A stretch of DNA of 64,000 nt from UBA11358 sp049517655 (GTDB lineage Bacteria > Verrucomicrobiota > Verrucomicrobiia > Limisphaerales > UBA11358), in NCBI GenBank assembly GCA_049517655.1, contig JBEKRQ010000002.1:310001-374000 (forward strand), given 5' to 3'. The notes beneath the pieces are model-generated. The model made no database searches and was not told where the DNA came from. It was given only the letters and a program-made list of their open reading frames with translations. This document shows, one piece after another, positions 17,362 through 25,899 of this stretch. The position numbers and the translations under genes are program-made. Position 1 is the first letter of the stretch, and every line of letters begins with the position of its first letter.

Positions 17362-17858
17362 TTAACGATTCTTGCCGGTCGCATTAACTCGCTTTTAATT
17401 TTGTCGAGAATGCCGTTCACGAACTTGCCGCTGTCCTGCGTTGAGAATTTTTTGGCGATGTCCACCGCTTCGTTGATGCTGACAACGGGCGGAATGTCCT
17501 CGCGGAACAGCATTTCGTAAATTGCCAGCCGCATGATGTTGCGGTCAACGGTGGCGATGCGGTGCAGTTCCCAGTTTTTCGCATGGCTTTTGATTTGTTC
17601 GTCAATCGCGTCGCGGTGCTCAATGACGCCGCGAATCAGCGGGTCGGCGAAGAGCCGCGTCTCGGCTTCCCCGGCGGTTGGCGGCGGCAACTCGACCGGC
17701 TGGCCCCAGGTCGCCGGACCTTTTTCCCCGGCGATGGCCGCGGCGCGCTGCGTCCGCCAAAACTCCTCCAGCGCGCGATCCAAATCCTCCGGCGGATTCA
17801 AATCGTACTGAAACAAAAACTGCACGGCGCGTTCGCGCGCTTCACGTCGCTTGCCCAT
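17358..17858 (-). CDS. nusB: Transcription antitermination factor NusB
   Basis: A 166-residue all-helical RNA-binding protein that forms the rRNA antitermination complex with S10 (NusE). Family hallmarks are GKRREARERAVQFLFQYD at the N-terminus, WELHRIATVDRNIMRLAIYEML, and PPVVSINEAVDIAKKF followed by KFVNGILDKI. It carries a Pro/Ala-rich insert at about residues 35-70 that is longer than in E. coli (139 residues). The gene starts 133 bp from the divergent VOC gene, and its upstream DNA is an AAAGTCCAAAG repeat. Confidence 0.95.
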   Translation of the reverse strand: MGKRREARERAVQFLFQYDLNPPEDLDRALEEFWRTQRAAAIAGEKGPATWGQPVELPPPTAGEAETRLFADPLIRGVIEHRDAIDEQIKSHAKNWELHRIATVDRNIMRLAIYEMLFREDIPPVVSINEAVDIAKKFSTQDSGKFVNGILDKIKSELMRPARIVK

Positions 17859-17864
17859 GAATCA

Positions 17865-17930
17865 TATTCTAAAGTCCAAAGCCCAAAGTCTAAAGTCCAA
17901 AGTCAAACAATGCGACGCAACTTTGGACAT
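17865..17930. repeat. AAAGTCCAAAG tandem tract
   Basis: Successive CTAAAGTCCAAAG/CCCAAAGT units followed by an ACTTTGGAC complement. It lies in the divergent nusB/VOC space and probably overlaps the nusB promoter. Confidence 0.55.
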
Positions 17931-17990
17931 GAACCCTGACATGTCGTGTCGGGGTGGACATCGAACATTGGACTTGTTAAAACTTCGCGC

Positions 17991-18386
17991 ATGAGCAAAG
18001 TCCGAAAACTCTTGCACACGCGCTATCGTGTGAATGACTTGGAACGCACCGTGAAATTTTATCGCGATGTCCTCGGCCTCGAGGAAATCCAACGGCACAA
18101 ATCGCCGCGCGGCTCGGAACTTGTTTTTCTCAAGGCGCCGGAAAGCGACGAGCAAATCGAGATTTGCAGCTTTCCAGCCGGCGGCGCGGTCAAGGTGCAA
18201 CCTGACCTCACCCATCTCGCTTTTGAAGTGGACAGTCTCGAGGAATTCGGCAGGCACCTTGCCAAACACGGCCTGAAATACTCCGATGGCCCGACCAAAA
18301 CGTCCACCGGCACAGTCTTCGCCTTCATTGACGCGCCGGAAGGTTATGAAATCGAATTGATCCAAAAGGGCAAAGGCGGCTACTAA
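17991..18386 (+). CDS. VOC-family (glyoxalase I-like) protein
   Basis: A 131-residue two-module VOC fold. The first module is HTRYRVNDLERTVKFYRDVLGLEE with metal-ligand His9, and the second is LTHLAFEVDSLEEFGRHL with TGTVFAFIDAPEGYEIELIQ. His9, Glu56, His77 and Glu126-type positions resemble the lactoylglutathione lyase metal site. The sequence reads much like short glyoxalase I enzymes, but substrate assignment within VOC proteins is unreliable. The start at 17991 gives the family N-terminus. Confidence 0.85.
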   Translation: MSKVRKLLHTRYRVNDLERTVKFYRDVLGLEEIQRHKSPRGSELVFLKAPESDEQIEICSFPAGGAVKVQPDLTHLAFEVDSLEEFGRHLAKHGLKYSDGPTKTSTGTVFAFIDAPEGYEIELIQKGKGGY

Positions 18387-18439
18387 AATGCTGTGCGACC
18401 CCAAATTATTTCAACTGTGAATTACAATTGCTGCTGTCA

Positions 18440-18497
18440 GGTAGGGCTCGCTCTCCGAGCGAGCCTCAGCGGCGCGCTGGGGACAGCGCGCCCTACC
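18440..18497. repeat. GGTAGGG/CCCTACC element upstream of the PfkB gene
   Basis: A complete example of the family: GGTAGGG, hairpin GCTCGCTCTCCGAGCGAGC, spacer CTCA, hairpin GGCGCGCTGGGGACAGCGCG, CCCTACC. It ends 11 bp before the PfkB start codon. Confidence 0.9.
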
Positions 18498-18508
18498 AAC
18501 TTTTTGTC

Positions 18509-19408
18509 ATGAGCATTCTCATTGTCGGTTCGACGGCGTTGGATTCCATCAAGACTCCGACAGCGAAAAACCCGCGCCTGCTGGGCGGCTCGGCCAGCCA
18601 CGCCGCCGTCGCCGCGAGTTTTTTCAGCCCGGTGAAATTGGTTGGCGTTGTTGGCGCCGATTTTCCAAAAAAATACATCCAGCTTTATCGCCGGCACAAA
18701 ATTGATCTCGAAGGCCTGCAGATTTTGCCCGGCAAAACATTTCACTGGTCGGGCGAATACGAGGCGAACATGAACAATCGCCGCACGCTGCTGACCGAGT
18801 TGGGCGTGTTCGAGACGTTCACACCCACGCTGCCGAAGTCGCATCAAAACACCCAATTCGTCCTGCTGGCCAACATCGCGCCGGCGCTCCAACATCACGT
18901 GCTCAACCAGATGCGGCGGCCCAAATTCGTCGTGGCCGATACGATGGATTTGTGGCTGAACATCGCGCTGCCGGATTTGCTGAAGCTGCTCAAGCGTATT
19001 GACGGCTTTGTGCTCAACGACAGCGAGGCGCACCAGTTGACGAAGGAGGACAACGTGTTCGCCGCGCTCAAAAAAATCCACAAGCTGGGACCGAAATACG
19101 TCATCATCAAAAAAGGTTCGCACGGCTCGATTTTGTCCGGGCCGCGCGGTTATTTCATCTGCCCGGCGTATCCGCTGCACAAGGTCGTGGACCCGACCGG
19201 CGCGGGCGATTCGTTCGTGGGCGGCATGATGGGTTATCTGGCGATGGCGAAGGGTTCGATTGACGATCATTTCCGGCGCGCGATGATTCACGGCAGCGTC
19301 GTGGCGTCGTTTTGCTGTGAAGGTTTTGGCCTGACGCGCACCACGAAAACCAAACGCGCTCACATTGACCAGCGCGTAAAGGAATTGGAAAAGCTGACAA
19401 GGTTTTAG
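18509..19408 (+). CDS. PfkB-family carbohydrate/nucleoside kinase
   Basis: A 299-residue ribokinase-like kinase. The N-terminal signature is GGSASHAAVAASFF, and the C-terminal anion-hole/catalytic motif is DPTGAGDSFVGG with catalytic Asp at about 232. The lid region differs from ribokinase (MNNRRTLLTELGVFE), resembling a group annotated as sugar or adenosine kinases in Verrucomicrobia. The exact substrate cannot be told. The start at 18509 (MSILIVGSTALD) follows directly after a palindromic repeat that must contain or replace the natural leader. Confidence 0.88.
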   Translation: MSILIVGSTALDSIKTPTAKNPRLLGGSASHAAVAASFFSPVKLVGVVGADFPKKYIQLYRRHKIDLEGLQILPGKTFHWSGEYEANMNNRRTLLTELGVFETFTPTLPKSHQNTQFVLLANIAPALQHHVLNQMRRPKFVVADTMDLWLNIALPDLLKLLKRIDGFVLNDSEAHQLTKEDNVFAALKKIHKLGPKYVIIKKGSHGSILSGPRGYFICPAYPLHKVVDPTGAGDSFVGGMMGYLAMAKGSIDDHFRRAMIHGSVVASFCCEGFGLTRTTKTKRAHIDQRVKELEKLTRF

Positions 19409-19424
19409 GCTACTCGTTTTCGAC

Positions 19425-19625
19425 GATTGTTCCGTCCCGCAGGGACATCGGAAATTAGCCCGGCACAACGTGCCGGGTTAGTCGCCCGGAAACAAAATCT
19501 GTCCTGAAGGGACGGTGGAAAATGCGATGACGGCTTCCGGCGTCCCTTCAGGACGCAATTATTTTTTGCGTGAATGATCCAGCCACTTCGTAGCTGGCTA
19601 ATTTCCGGTGTCGCTTCGCGACGCC
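19425..19625. repeat. Cluster of REP-like hairpins
   Basis: Five stem-loops stand in series: CCGTCCCGCAGGGAC; AGCCCGGCACAACGTGCCGGG; GTCCTGAAGGGACG paired with CGTCCCTTCAGGAC; CCAGCCACTTCGTAGCTGGC; and GTCGCTTCGCGAC. The CCAGCCACTTCG unit with its TAGCTGGCTAATTTCC continuation (28 bp, 19579-19606) is identical to 32619-32646. No gene is present here. Confidence 0.85.
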
Positions 19626-19674
19626 CTGATTTTTTCCTGAAGTATGGGGCTCATGGAACTCGCCCCTCCGAAAT

Positions 19675-20574
19675 TTACCGGTCCCGCTTCAAAAGGAATT
19701 CAGCCAAGGCTTCAAGGGCGACGGCTTTGCCATTAAAAGTTTTTAGCGCGGCAAAGGCTTTGGCCGTCAGTTGCTCGGCAATCTTCCGCGATTTTTCCAG
19801 ACCGACGATCGCCGGGTAGGTTGCTTTTTGGGCCTTGTTGTCCTTGCCAGCGGTTTTGCCGAGCTGCTCGCTGGTCTGCGTCACGTCCAGAATGTCGTCA
19901 ATCACCTGAAACGCGAGGCCGACGTGATAACCGAAATCCGTGAGCGCCTTGAGTTGCGCGGACGTGCAGTTGGCGCTCATGCCGCCCAGCCGCACGGAAC
20001 AGCACAGCAACGCGGAGGTCTTGCGCTCGTGGATGTAGCGCAGTTCGTTGGCGGAAATTTTTCTGCCTTCGCTTTCCAAATCCGCGACCTGTCCGGCGAC
20101 GAGTTGGAGCGAGCCGGAAGCTTTCGCAATTTCCAGAATAATTTTCTGGTGCGGATAGCGCGGCCAGCCTTTGGCTTGCGCGGCGATTTCAAACGCCTGT
20201 GTCAACAACGCATCGCCCGCAAGCACGGCGATGCCGTCGCCAAAGACCTTGTGGTTGGTCGGCTTGCCGCGGCGGAAATCGTCGTTGTCCATCGCCGGCA
20301 AATCGTCGTGGATGAGCGAATAGGTGTGGATGCACTCAACGGCGCACGCGAGCGGCAGGGCGGCAGCGTCGCTGCCGCCACAAGCTTCGACGGCGGCAAG
20401 GCAGAGCGCGGGGCGCATCCGTTTGCCGCCGGCAAAGAGCGAATAACGCATCGCCTTGTGAATGGTGGCGGGCCGGGTTTTTTCGGACGGCAGAAATTGG
20501 TCGAGCGCGGTGTTGACGGCTTGGGTGCGCGTGGCCAGAAATTGCTGCAAATTGAACGGGTTTTTGGCGGACAT
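19675..20574 (-). CDS. ispA: Polyprenyl diphosphate synthase (farnesyl/geranylgeranyl type)
   Basis: A 299-residue trans-prenyltransferase that condenses isopentenyl diphosphate with allylic diphosphates. The first aspartate-rich motif is DDLPAMDND, preceded by GGKRMRPALCL, and the second is DDILDVT with GKTAGKDNKAQKATYP after it. The two-residue insertion (PA) in the first motif and the ECIHTYSLIHDD context match the bacterial short-chain FPP/GGPP synthases. The ATG at 20574 (MSAKNPFNLQQ) is the natural start. The chain length of the product cannot be read reliably. Confidence 0.92.
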   Translation of the reverse strand: MSAKNPFNLQQFLATRTQAVNTALDQFLPSEKTRPATIHKAMRYSLFAGGKRMRPALCLAAVEACGGSDAAALPLACAVECIHTYSLIHDDLPAMDNDDFRRGKPTNHKVFGDGIAVLAGDALLTQAFEIAAQAKGWPRYPHQKIILEIAKASGSLQLVAGQVADLESEGRKISANELRYIHERKTSALLCCSVRLGGMSANCTSAQLKALTDFGYHVGLAFQVIDDILDVTQTSEQLGKTAGKDNKAQKATYPAIVGLEKSRKIAEQLTAKAFAALKTFNGKAVALEALAEFLLKRDR

Positions 20575-20687
20575 GACGGTTTGTTTTAGAAAACGCCCCC
20601 AGCCGGCGCAAGTTTTAAGGGGATTTTTCTTATTGCATTCACTCTCAACTTGATTAAAATTTCCAGTTCCGCTTATCAAAACAAATT

Positions 20688-20942
20688 GTGAACGCTGAAC
20701 TTTGCAAAAGAGCCGCCGAGAAAGTCGGCAACCCAAACGTGCTGGTGAACCTCATTTCGCGCCGTGTGCGCCAGCTCAATTCCGGCGGCGGCGGCTTGAG
20801 CCGTCCGCTGGTGGGCGACATAACAAATCTCGGCGTGGCGGACATCGCGCTGCGGGAAATTCTTGAGGACAAAATGGGATGGGAAGTGCCGGAGCCGGTC
20901 GAATTGGTCCGTCCGCAGGCCAAGAAACGCCGGAAACGCTGA
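20688..20942 (+). CDS. rpoZ: RNA polymerase omega subunit
   Basis: An 84-residue protein with a GTG start (GTGAACGCTGAA). VLVNLISRRVRQLNSG and VADIALREILEDKMGWEVPEP match the conserved omega core (VLVVAKRARQL-type helix, ALREI). The Lys/Arg-rich tail is common in Verrucomicrobia. It promotes assembly of the core polymerase. It stands divergent from the prenyl synthase gene and upstream of smpB. Confidence 0.88.
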   Translation: MNAELCKRAAEKVGNPNVLVNLISRRVRQLNSGGGGLSRPLVGDITNLGVADIALREILEDKMGWEVPEPVELVRPQAKKRRKR

Positions 20943-20945
20943 AGT

Positions 20946-21074
20946 TCCAAATGATGAAGGCAGAATGAAGAATGAAGAAATGATTCATTCTGCACGGAGT
21001 TGTTGATTTCTTCCCTCTTCATTCTGCATTTGAAGTGACGGTTTTGTTTCTGCATTCTTCCCTTTTCATTCTAC
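20946..21074. repeat. GCAGAATGAAGAATG inverted tract between rpoZ and smpB
   Basis: AAGGCAGAATGAAGAATGAAG, then a GATTCATTCTGC complement, then further CTTCATTCTGCA and CATTCTTCCC units. The tract fills most of the 141-bp intergenic space. No gene is seen. Confidence 0.65.
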
Positions 21075-21083
21075 ATTAATTTC

Positions 21084-21539
21084 ATGGCCGACATCGTGAC
21101 CAATCGCAAAGCCCGGCGCGATTACCACATCCTCGAAACGTTCGAGGCGGGCATCGTGTTGCACGGCACGGAGGTCAAATCGTTGCGCGCGGGCAAGGGG
21201 CAGATCGCCGACGCCTTCGCACGCGTGGAAAAGGACGAGGTCTGGCTCTACAACGCGCACATTGACGAATACTCGCACGGCAATCTTCAGAACCATCAGC
21301 CCAAGGCCCCGCGCAAATTGCTCCTGCACAAATCGGAAATCCAGAAGTTGTTTGGTCTGGCGGCGGTGAAGGGCAACGCGCTCGTGCCGCTGGCGTTTTA
21401 CTGGAAGAATGGAAAGGTGAAGGTCGCGCTCGCCGTCGGCAAAGGCAAACAGCAGTTCGACAGGCGCGAAGATTTGAAACGGCGCGAGTCGGAACGCGAA
21501 TTGAAACACGCGACGATGAAAAGGCTCAAAGGGAAATAA
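21084..21539 (+). CDS. smpB: SsrA-binding protein SmpB
   Basis: A 151-residue tmRNA partner for trans-translation that carries tmRNA to stalled ribosomes. Characteristic blocks are NRKARRDYHILETFEAGIVLHGTEVKSLR, DAFARVEKDEVWLYN, PRKLLLHKSEIQKL and GNALVPLAFYWKNGKVKVALAVGKGK. The basic C-terminal tail (LKRRESERELKHATMKRLKGK) enters the mRNA channel. The gene ends at a terminator shared with the convergent rpmB. Confidence 0.97.
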   Translation: MADIVTNRKARRDYHILETFEAGIVLHGTEVKSLRAGKGQIADAFARVEKDEVWLYNAHIDEYSHGNLQNHQPKAPRKLLLHKSEIQKLFGLAAVKGNALVPLAFYWKNGKVKVALAVGKGKQQFDRREDLKRRESERELKHATMKRLKGK

Positions 21540-21540
21540 A

Positions 21541-21564
21541 AAGCGAGGCTGAATGGCCTCGCTT
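21541..21564. terminator. Bidirectional intrinsic terminator between smpB and rpmB
   Basis: A perfect 9-bp stem (AAGCGAGGC with GCCTCGCTT) lies between convergent smpB and rpmB. AATAAAAAG to its left provides the U-tract for rpmB on the minus strand; the plus-strand tail is weaker. Confidence 0.75.
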
Positions 21565-21585
21565 CCGTTCGAAATTCAACTAGCT

Positions 21586-21855
21586 TCAAGCTTTGGCCGT
21601 TTCGGGCTTCTTCCAAGTGCGTTTTGGCGCCTTGGTGACGAGTCCTTTTTTGATGGCGCTGGCCGCGACGCGGATGTAACGCACTTCGCCGCTGGGGAAA
21701 ATGGCCTTTGCGCGCTGCAAATTCGGCAGGAAACGGCGCTTGGTGATGGCCGTGATGTGTGTGCCGATACCGCCCTGTTTCTTGGGCTTGCCACTGCGCC
21801 AGATGATACTGCCCTTCATCGGGCGTTTGCCGGTCAGTTCACAAATTCGTGCCAT
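21586..21855 (-). CDS. rpmB: 50S ribosomal protein L28
   Basis: An 89-residue protein that begins MARICELTGKRPMKG, the L28 signature. KRRFLPNLQRAKAIF and RVAASAIKKGLVTKA complete the fold. The zinc-binding Cys pairs of some L28 forms are absent apart from Cys5. It is a single gene with its own candidate promoter upstream. Confidence 0.96.
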   Translation of the reverse strand: MARICELTGKRPMKGSIIWRSGKPKKQGGIGTHITAITKRRFLPNLQRAKAIFPSGEVRYIRVAASAIKKGLVTKAPKRTWKKPETAKA

Positions 21856-21885
21856 AACAATTTCGTAAAAATCAAGGAGCGCGGG

Positions 21886-21913
21886 AAGGTAGCAGCCAAT
21901 CGCCCTGTTGCAA
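21886..21913 (-). promoter_or_regulatory. Candidate sigma70-type promoter of rpmB
   Basis: On the minus strand, TTGCAA (21908-21913) and TACCTT (21886-21891) are spaced by 16 bp, about 30 bp before the rpmB start. Prediction from consensus only. Confidence 0.4.
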
Positions 21914-22007
21914 GCACAATTTCCGGGGGATTTTACTTCAGACCCTCACTCGAAGTTTGAAAAATGAACTTGGCTTTCCCGTCTGATTGCCGTTGTCTTT
22001 GATTTAC

Positions 22008-23606
22008 ATGAACTTGAACTCTCTTTGCCGCCATCCGGCCACAGCTCTACTTTTGATTATCAACTGCGTTGCGCCGCTTATTGCAGTCCGCACTGTCGCC
22101 GCGGAAACCAACACCGTCCAACCTGGAGCGGCGGCCATTCCGCCGGCGTCTGTGGGAACCAACGCCGACGCTGTCGCGAATTCGGTCGTGAAAGTGTTTT
22201 CCACAGTGCGTTACCCTGATTTTTACCGGCCATGGGCCAAGGAATCACCGAGTGAAGTCACCGGCAGCGGCGTCATCATCGAAGGCAAACGGATTCTCAC
22301 GTGCGCCCATGTGGCGCTTTACGCCAGCCAGGTGCAGGTGCAAGCCAATCAAGCCGGCGATAAAATTTCCGCCACGGTCGAGTGCATCGCGCCGGGAATT
22401 GATCTCGCCGTGCTCAAGCTGGATGATGAAACATTCTTCGACTCGCATCCGGCATTGCCGCGCGCGAAGCTGCTCCCGGAGGTCAAAGATGCGGTCATGG
22501 TCTATGGTTATCCGGAAGGCGGTACGAGCCTTTCCATCACCAAAGGCATCGTGTCCCGCATCGAATTCACCAGCTATAATTTTCCCGTTTCCGGTCTGCG
22601 AATTCAAATTGACGCGGCCGTCAATCCCGGCAACAGCGGTGGGCCGGCTGTGGTGGGCGACAAGATGATTGGGCTTGCCTTCAGCCATCTCAACCGGGCG
22701 GAAAACATCGGTTATATCATCCCGTGCGAAGAAATTGAACTGTTTCTCCAAGACGTCGCGGACGGCCATTATGACGGCAAGCCCGCCATGTTTGATGAGT
22801 TGCAAACGCTCGAAAATCCCGCTTTGCGCCCATTTCTCAAACTCGACAAGCCGGTGGAAGGAATGATCGTGCACAAGCCGGACAGCGACGATCCGGCCTA
22901 CCCGCTGAAGGAATGGGATGTCATTACCAAAATTGGCGACACACCGGTGGACGACCAAGGCATGGTCAAACAAGGGAACAACCTGCGCATCCGTTTCCAA
23001 TATCTGGTTCAGAAAACGGCCAAAAACGGAAAGTTGCCGTTGACAGTGGTGCGCGGCGGGAAAGAAATCCATATTGAACTGCCCGTGTCGCCGAAGCATC
23101 CGATGCTCTTGCCGGACTTGGGAAATGCCTACCCGTCGTATTTCATTTATGGGCCGTTGGTGTTTTCCAGCGCCTCGCAACAATTCGTCCATGAGCTCAC
23201 CAGCGGCAGCCGGGGCGCACGCTGGATGAGCTGGCTGAGTTACCGGGGCAGTCCGCTGATAACGCGCATCAGCGACAAGCCGGCTTTCAAGGGTGAGGAA
23301 CTTGTGGTGGTTCCGTCTCCCTTCTTTCCGCATAAACTGGCCGAGGGTTATTCCGATCCTTTGTCCCAGGTGATCAAAAGCGTCAACGGCATCCCCATCA
23401 AAAACCTTGGCCATCTGGTGGAGGTCTTGCGCGATACCAGGGACAAATTCATCACCATTGCCTTTGCCGATCGCGATGGCGAGACGATGGTGTTTCCGCG
23501 GGCTGAAATGCTCGCCGCCACCGACGGCATCCTCACCGACAACGGTATCCGCAGTCAAGGCTCGCCCGATACCATGACTGTTTGGAACGCCGGCTCTTCC
23601 AAATAA
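22008..23606 (+). CDS. Exported trypsin-like serine protease with PDZ-like region (HtrA/Deg type)
   Basis: A 532-residue protein with an N-terminal signal peptide (residues about 12-33, ATALLLIINCVAPLIAV). The protease domain shows a complete triad: His101 (LTCAHV), Asp132 (GIDLAVL) and Ser210 (NPGNSGGPAV). After residue about 270, a PDZ-like domain is seen (VEGMIVHKPDSDDPAYPLKEWDVI...IGDTPVDD), and a second degenerate one follows near the C-terminus (DPLSQVIKSVNGIPIKNLGHLV). The order resembles the Deg9/DegP-like proteins with long C-terminal regions. It is likely a periplasmic quality-control protease. The ATG at 22008 starts the signal peptide. Confidence 0.9.
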   Translation: MNLNSLCRHPATALLLIINCVAPLIAVRTVAAETNTVQPGAAAIPPASVGTNADAVANSVVKVFSTVRYPDFYRPWAKESPSEVTGSGVIIEGKRILTCAHVALYASQVQVQANQAGDKISATVECIAPGIDLAVLKLDDETFFDSHPALPRAKLLPEVKDAVMVYGYPEGGTSLSITKGIVSRIEFTSYNFPVSGLRIQIDAAVNPGNSGGPAVVGDKMIGLAFSHLNRAENIGYIIPCEEIELFLQDVADGHYDGKPAMFDELQTLENPALRPFLKLDKPVEGMIVHKPDSDDPAYPLKEWDVITKIGDTPVDDQGMVKQGNNLRIRFQYLVQKTAKNGKLPLTVVRGGKEIHIELPVSPKHPMLLPDLGNAYPSYFIYGPLVFSSASQQFVHELTSGSRGARWMSWLSYRGSPLITRISDKPAFKGEELVVVPSPFFPHKLAEGYSDPLSQVIKSVNGIPIKNLGHLVEVLRDTRDKFITIAFADRDGETMVFPRAEMLAATDGILTDNGIRSQGSPDTMTVWNAGSSK

Positions 23607-23635
23607 ATCGCCGGCATACTAAACTCTGCCGGTTT

Positions 23636-24847
23636 ATGGCCACGATCAAACCTTTCGCCGCACTGCGACCCAAGCCGGAACTGGCCGCGCAAATCTGCGA
23701 ATTGCCTTACGACGTGATGTCGTCGGAGGAGGCGCGCCAAATTGCTGCCGGCAATCCGTTGAGCTTTCTGCATGTCAGCAAACCGGAGATTGATTTGCCG
23801 CCGGGCACGAACCTTTATGCACCGGAAGTTTATGTGAAAGGCAGGGAGAATTTTCAGAAGCTCATCCATGACGGCGCGCTCAAACAGGATTTGCAGCCGT
23901 GTTTTTATCTGTACCGGCAAATCATGGGCGGTCATTCGCAAACCGGCCTTGTCGCGACGGCGAGTTGCGAGGAATACTTGCGCGGTATTATCAAAAAGCA
24001 TGAACTGACCCATCCCGACAAGGAAGACGACCGGGCGCGCCACATTGAAACGCTCAATTCCCAAACCGGTCCGGCGTTTCTGACTTATCGCGCCAATTCA
24101 GCGCTTGACGAGTTCATTACGAGGAAAATTGCGGGGAAACCCGGCGTGGATTTCACAGCCAAAGACGGCGTGCGGCATGCGTCATGGACGATCGACGATG
24201 CGGCGGAAATTCGGCTTATCGAAGCGCAATTCGCAAAAATTTCAAGCCTTTACATCGGGGATGGGCATCATCGCAGTGCGGCGGCGGCGCGCGTTTTTCA
24301 AAAGCGCAATGGCGCGGGACACAGCGGACAATTTCTGGTCGTGATTTTTCCGCACAACCAACTGCAAATTCTGCCCTACAACCGCGCGTTGAAGGATTTG
24401 AACGGGAATTTGCCGGAACAATTGCTGAAAAAATTGGAAACGGTTTTCACGATCGAAACCGGAAACGCGATGCCGAAACAAAAACATGAACTCGGCCTTT
24501 ACCTGCGCGGCAAATGGCACACCCTGACCTTCCGCAACAAGCTCATTGCCGCTGGCACCCTGATTGACAGGCTCGACGTGACCCTTTTACAAAAGCACGT
24601 GCTCGCGCCCGTGTTCGGCATTGATGACCCTCGCACGAATGGGCGCATCAACTGCGTCGGCGGCATTCGCGGCGCGGCGGAACTGGAAAAGTTGGTGAAC
24701 AGCGGTGAATACGCCTGTGCGTTTTCGATGTTCCCGACGAGCGTCGAAGATCTGATGGCGATTGTGGATGCAGGCGGAATCATGCCGCCGAAAAGCACAT
24801 GGTTCGAGCCGAAGCTCCGTGACGGAATGTTTTGCCACATGATTTAG
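23636..24847 (+). CDS. DUF1015 family protein
   Basis: A 403-residue protein recognised as the DUF1015 family by its start ATIKPFAALRPKPELAAQICELPYDVMSSEEAR. Also recognisable are FYLYRQIMGGHSQTGLVATASCEEY, KKHELTHPDKEDDRARHIE, YIGDGHHRSAAA and FPHNQLQILPYNRALKD. The biochemical function of the family is not established; in many genomes it sits near serine or sulfur metabolism genes. It starts 30 bp after the protease gene and may be co-transcribed with it. Confidence 0.9.
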   Translation: MATIKPFAALRPKPELAAQICELPYDVMSSEEARQIAAGNPLSFLHVSKPEIDLPPGTNLYAPEVYVKGRENFQKLIHDGALKQDLQPCFYLYRQIMGGHSQTGLVATASCEEYLRGIIKKHELTHPDKEDDRARHIETLNSQTGPAFLTYRANSALDEFITRKIAGKPGVDFTAKDGVRHASWTIDDAAEIRLIEAQFAKISSLYIGDGHHRSAAAARVFQKRNGAGHSGQFLVVIFPHNQLQILPYNRALKDLNGNLPEQLLKKLETVFTIETGNAMPKQKHELGLYLRGKWHTLTFRNKLIAAGTLIDRLDVTLLQKHVLAPVFGIDDPRTNGRINCVGGIRGAAELEKLVNSGEYACAFSMFPTSVEDLMAIVDAGGIMPPKSTWFEPKLRDGMFCHMI

Positions 24848-24848
24848 T

Positions 24849-24907
24849 TGGGAGGGTCGGCATGCCGCCGACCCAAATTTAGGGACGGCAACATGCCGTC
24901 CCTCCCA
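24849..24907. repeat. TGGGAGGG/CCCTCCCA double-hairpin element
   Basis: The ends TGGGAGGG and CCCTCCCA enclose GTCGGCATGCCGCCGAC and GGGACGGCAACATGCCGTCCC. It lies immediately after the DUF1015 stop and before the CDF gene. Confidence 0.85.
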
Positions 24908-24958
24908 TCACGGGAATTTTGCATTCGACACCCGGCATTCAAAATTCAACATTTGGCT

Positions 24959-25849
24959 GTGCCACTGAATCGCCTCCAACGCAGTCTGCGCGCCACCTTT
25001 TGGGGGATGGCGACCAACGTTGTGTTGTCAGGCACGAAGCTCGCTGCGGGCATTGCCGGCCATTCGCATGCGCTCGTCGCCGATGCCGTTGAATCCTTTG
25101 CCGACATTTTCAGTTCGCTCATCGTCTGGCGCGGTGTCGTCATTGCGGCGGTGCCGGCGGACGAAGACCATCCCTACGGCCACGGCAAGGCCGAGCCGAT
25201 TGCCTCCGCCATCGTCGCCACCATGTTGTTGGGGGCGGCCCTGTGGATCGCGCTCACGGCGTTCGGCGAAATCACGGAACCGCATCCGTCGCCGGCGCCA
25301 TACACGCTCATCGTGCTGATTGTGGTGGTGATTGTGAAAGAAAGTTTGTTCCGGTTCGTCTCGCGCGAAGGCAAGGCGGTGGACAGCTCCGCCGTGCGCG
25401 CGGATGCTTGGCATCATCGCAGCGACGCCATCACGTCCGTGGCCGCCGGCATCGGCATCAGTGTGGCTCTCATTGGTGGCAAGGGGTTCGAAGCCGCCGA
25501 CGACGTGGCGGCGATTGCGGCGGCAGGGGTCATCGCGTGGAACGGCTGGCGTTTGCTCCGTCCGGCACTCAACGAACTCATGGATACCGCGCCCAGCCGC
25601 GAAGTGATTGACCAAATCCGGCAGATCGCGACAAGCACACCCGGCGTGGATGGCGTGGAAAAATGCATCGTTCGCAAGGTGGGTTATCAGTATTTCGTGG
25701 ACATGCACGTGGAGGTGGACCCGCAAATGACCGTGCTCCGCTCGCATGAAATCGCCCATGACGTGAAAAACAAAATCCGCGGCGTCCTCCCCGCCGTTTG
25801 CGACGTGTTGGTTCACGTTGAACCGCGAAAACACAGTCCCAAAATCTGA
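24959..25849 (+). CDS. Cation diffusion facilitator (CDF) metal transporter
   Basis: About 296 residues from the GTG at 24959; the open frame further upstream is repeat DNA. Six membrane helices are expected. The metal-site motifs of zinc/iron CDF antiporters are present: HALVADAVESFADIFSS (helix II) and AWHHRSDAITSVAAG (helix V), with DEDHPYGHGKAEPIA between them. The cytoplasmic C-terminal domain (MDTAPSREVIDQIRQI, VDMHVEVDP) closes the protein. It exports divalent metals such as Zn2+ or Fe2+; the metal cannot be fixed from sequence. Confidence 0.92.
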   Translation: MPLNRLQRSLRATFWGMATNVVLSGTKLAAGIAGHSHALVADAVESFADIFSSLIVWRGVVIAAVPADEDHPYGHGKAEPIASAIVATMLLGAALWIALTAFGEITEPHPSPAPYTLIVLIVVVIVKESLFRFVSREGKAVDSSAVRADAWHHRSDAITSVAAGIGISVALIGGKGFEAADDVAAIAAAGVIAWNGWRLLRPALNELMDTAPSREVIDQIRQIATSTPGVDGVEKCIVRKVGYQYFVDMHVEVDPQMTVLRSHEIAHDVKNKIRGVLPAVCDVLVHVEPRKHSPKI

Positions 25850-25862
25850 ATTCATTTCCCTC

Positions 25863-25891
25863 TTGGCGCGCACGCGTCTTGGCGGGATAAT
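25863..25891 (+). promoter_or_regulatory. Candidate promoter of argG
   Basis: TTGGCG (25863-25868), a 17-bp spacer, then GATAAT (25886-25891). The -10 box ends 8 bp before the argG ATG, so initiation there would give an almost leaderless mRNA. Confidence 0.5.
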
Positions 25892-25899
25892 CAAGGGAC

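Noticed and set aside
24848..24958. N-terminal extension of the CDF transporter (from 24848)
   Set aside because: It is translated from a TGGGAGGG hairpin and a CATTCAAAATTCAAC tract and does not resemble the family; the GTG at 24959 fits.
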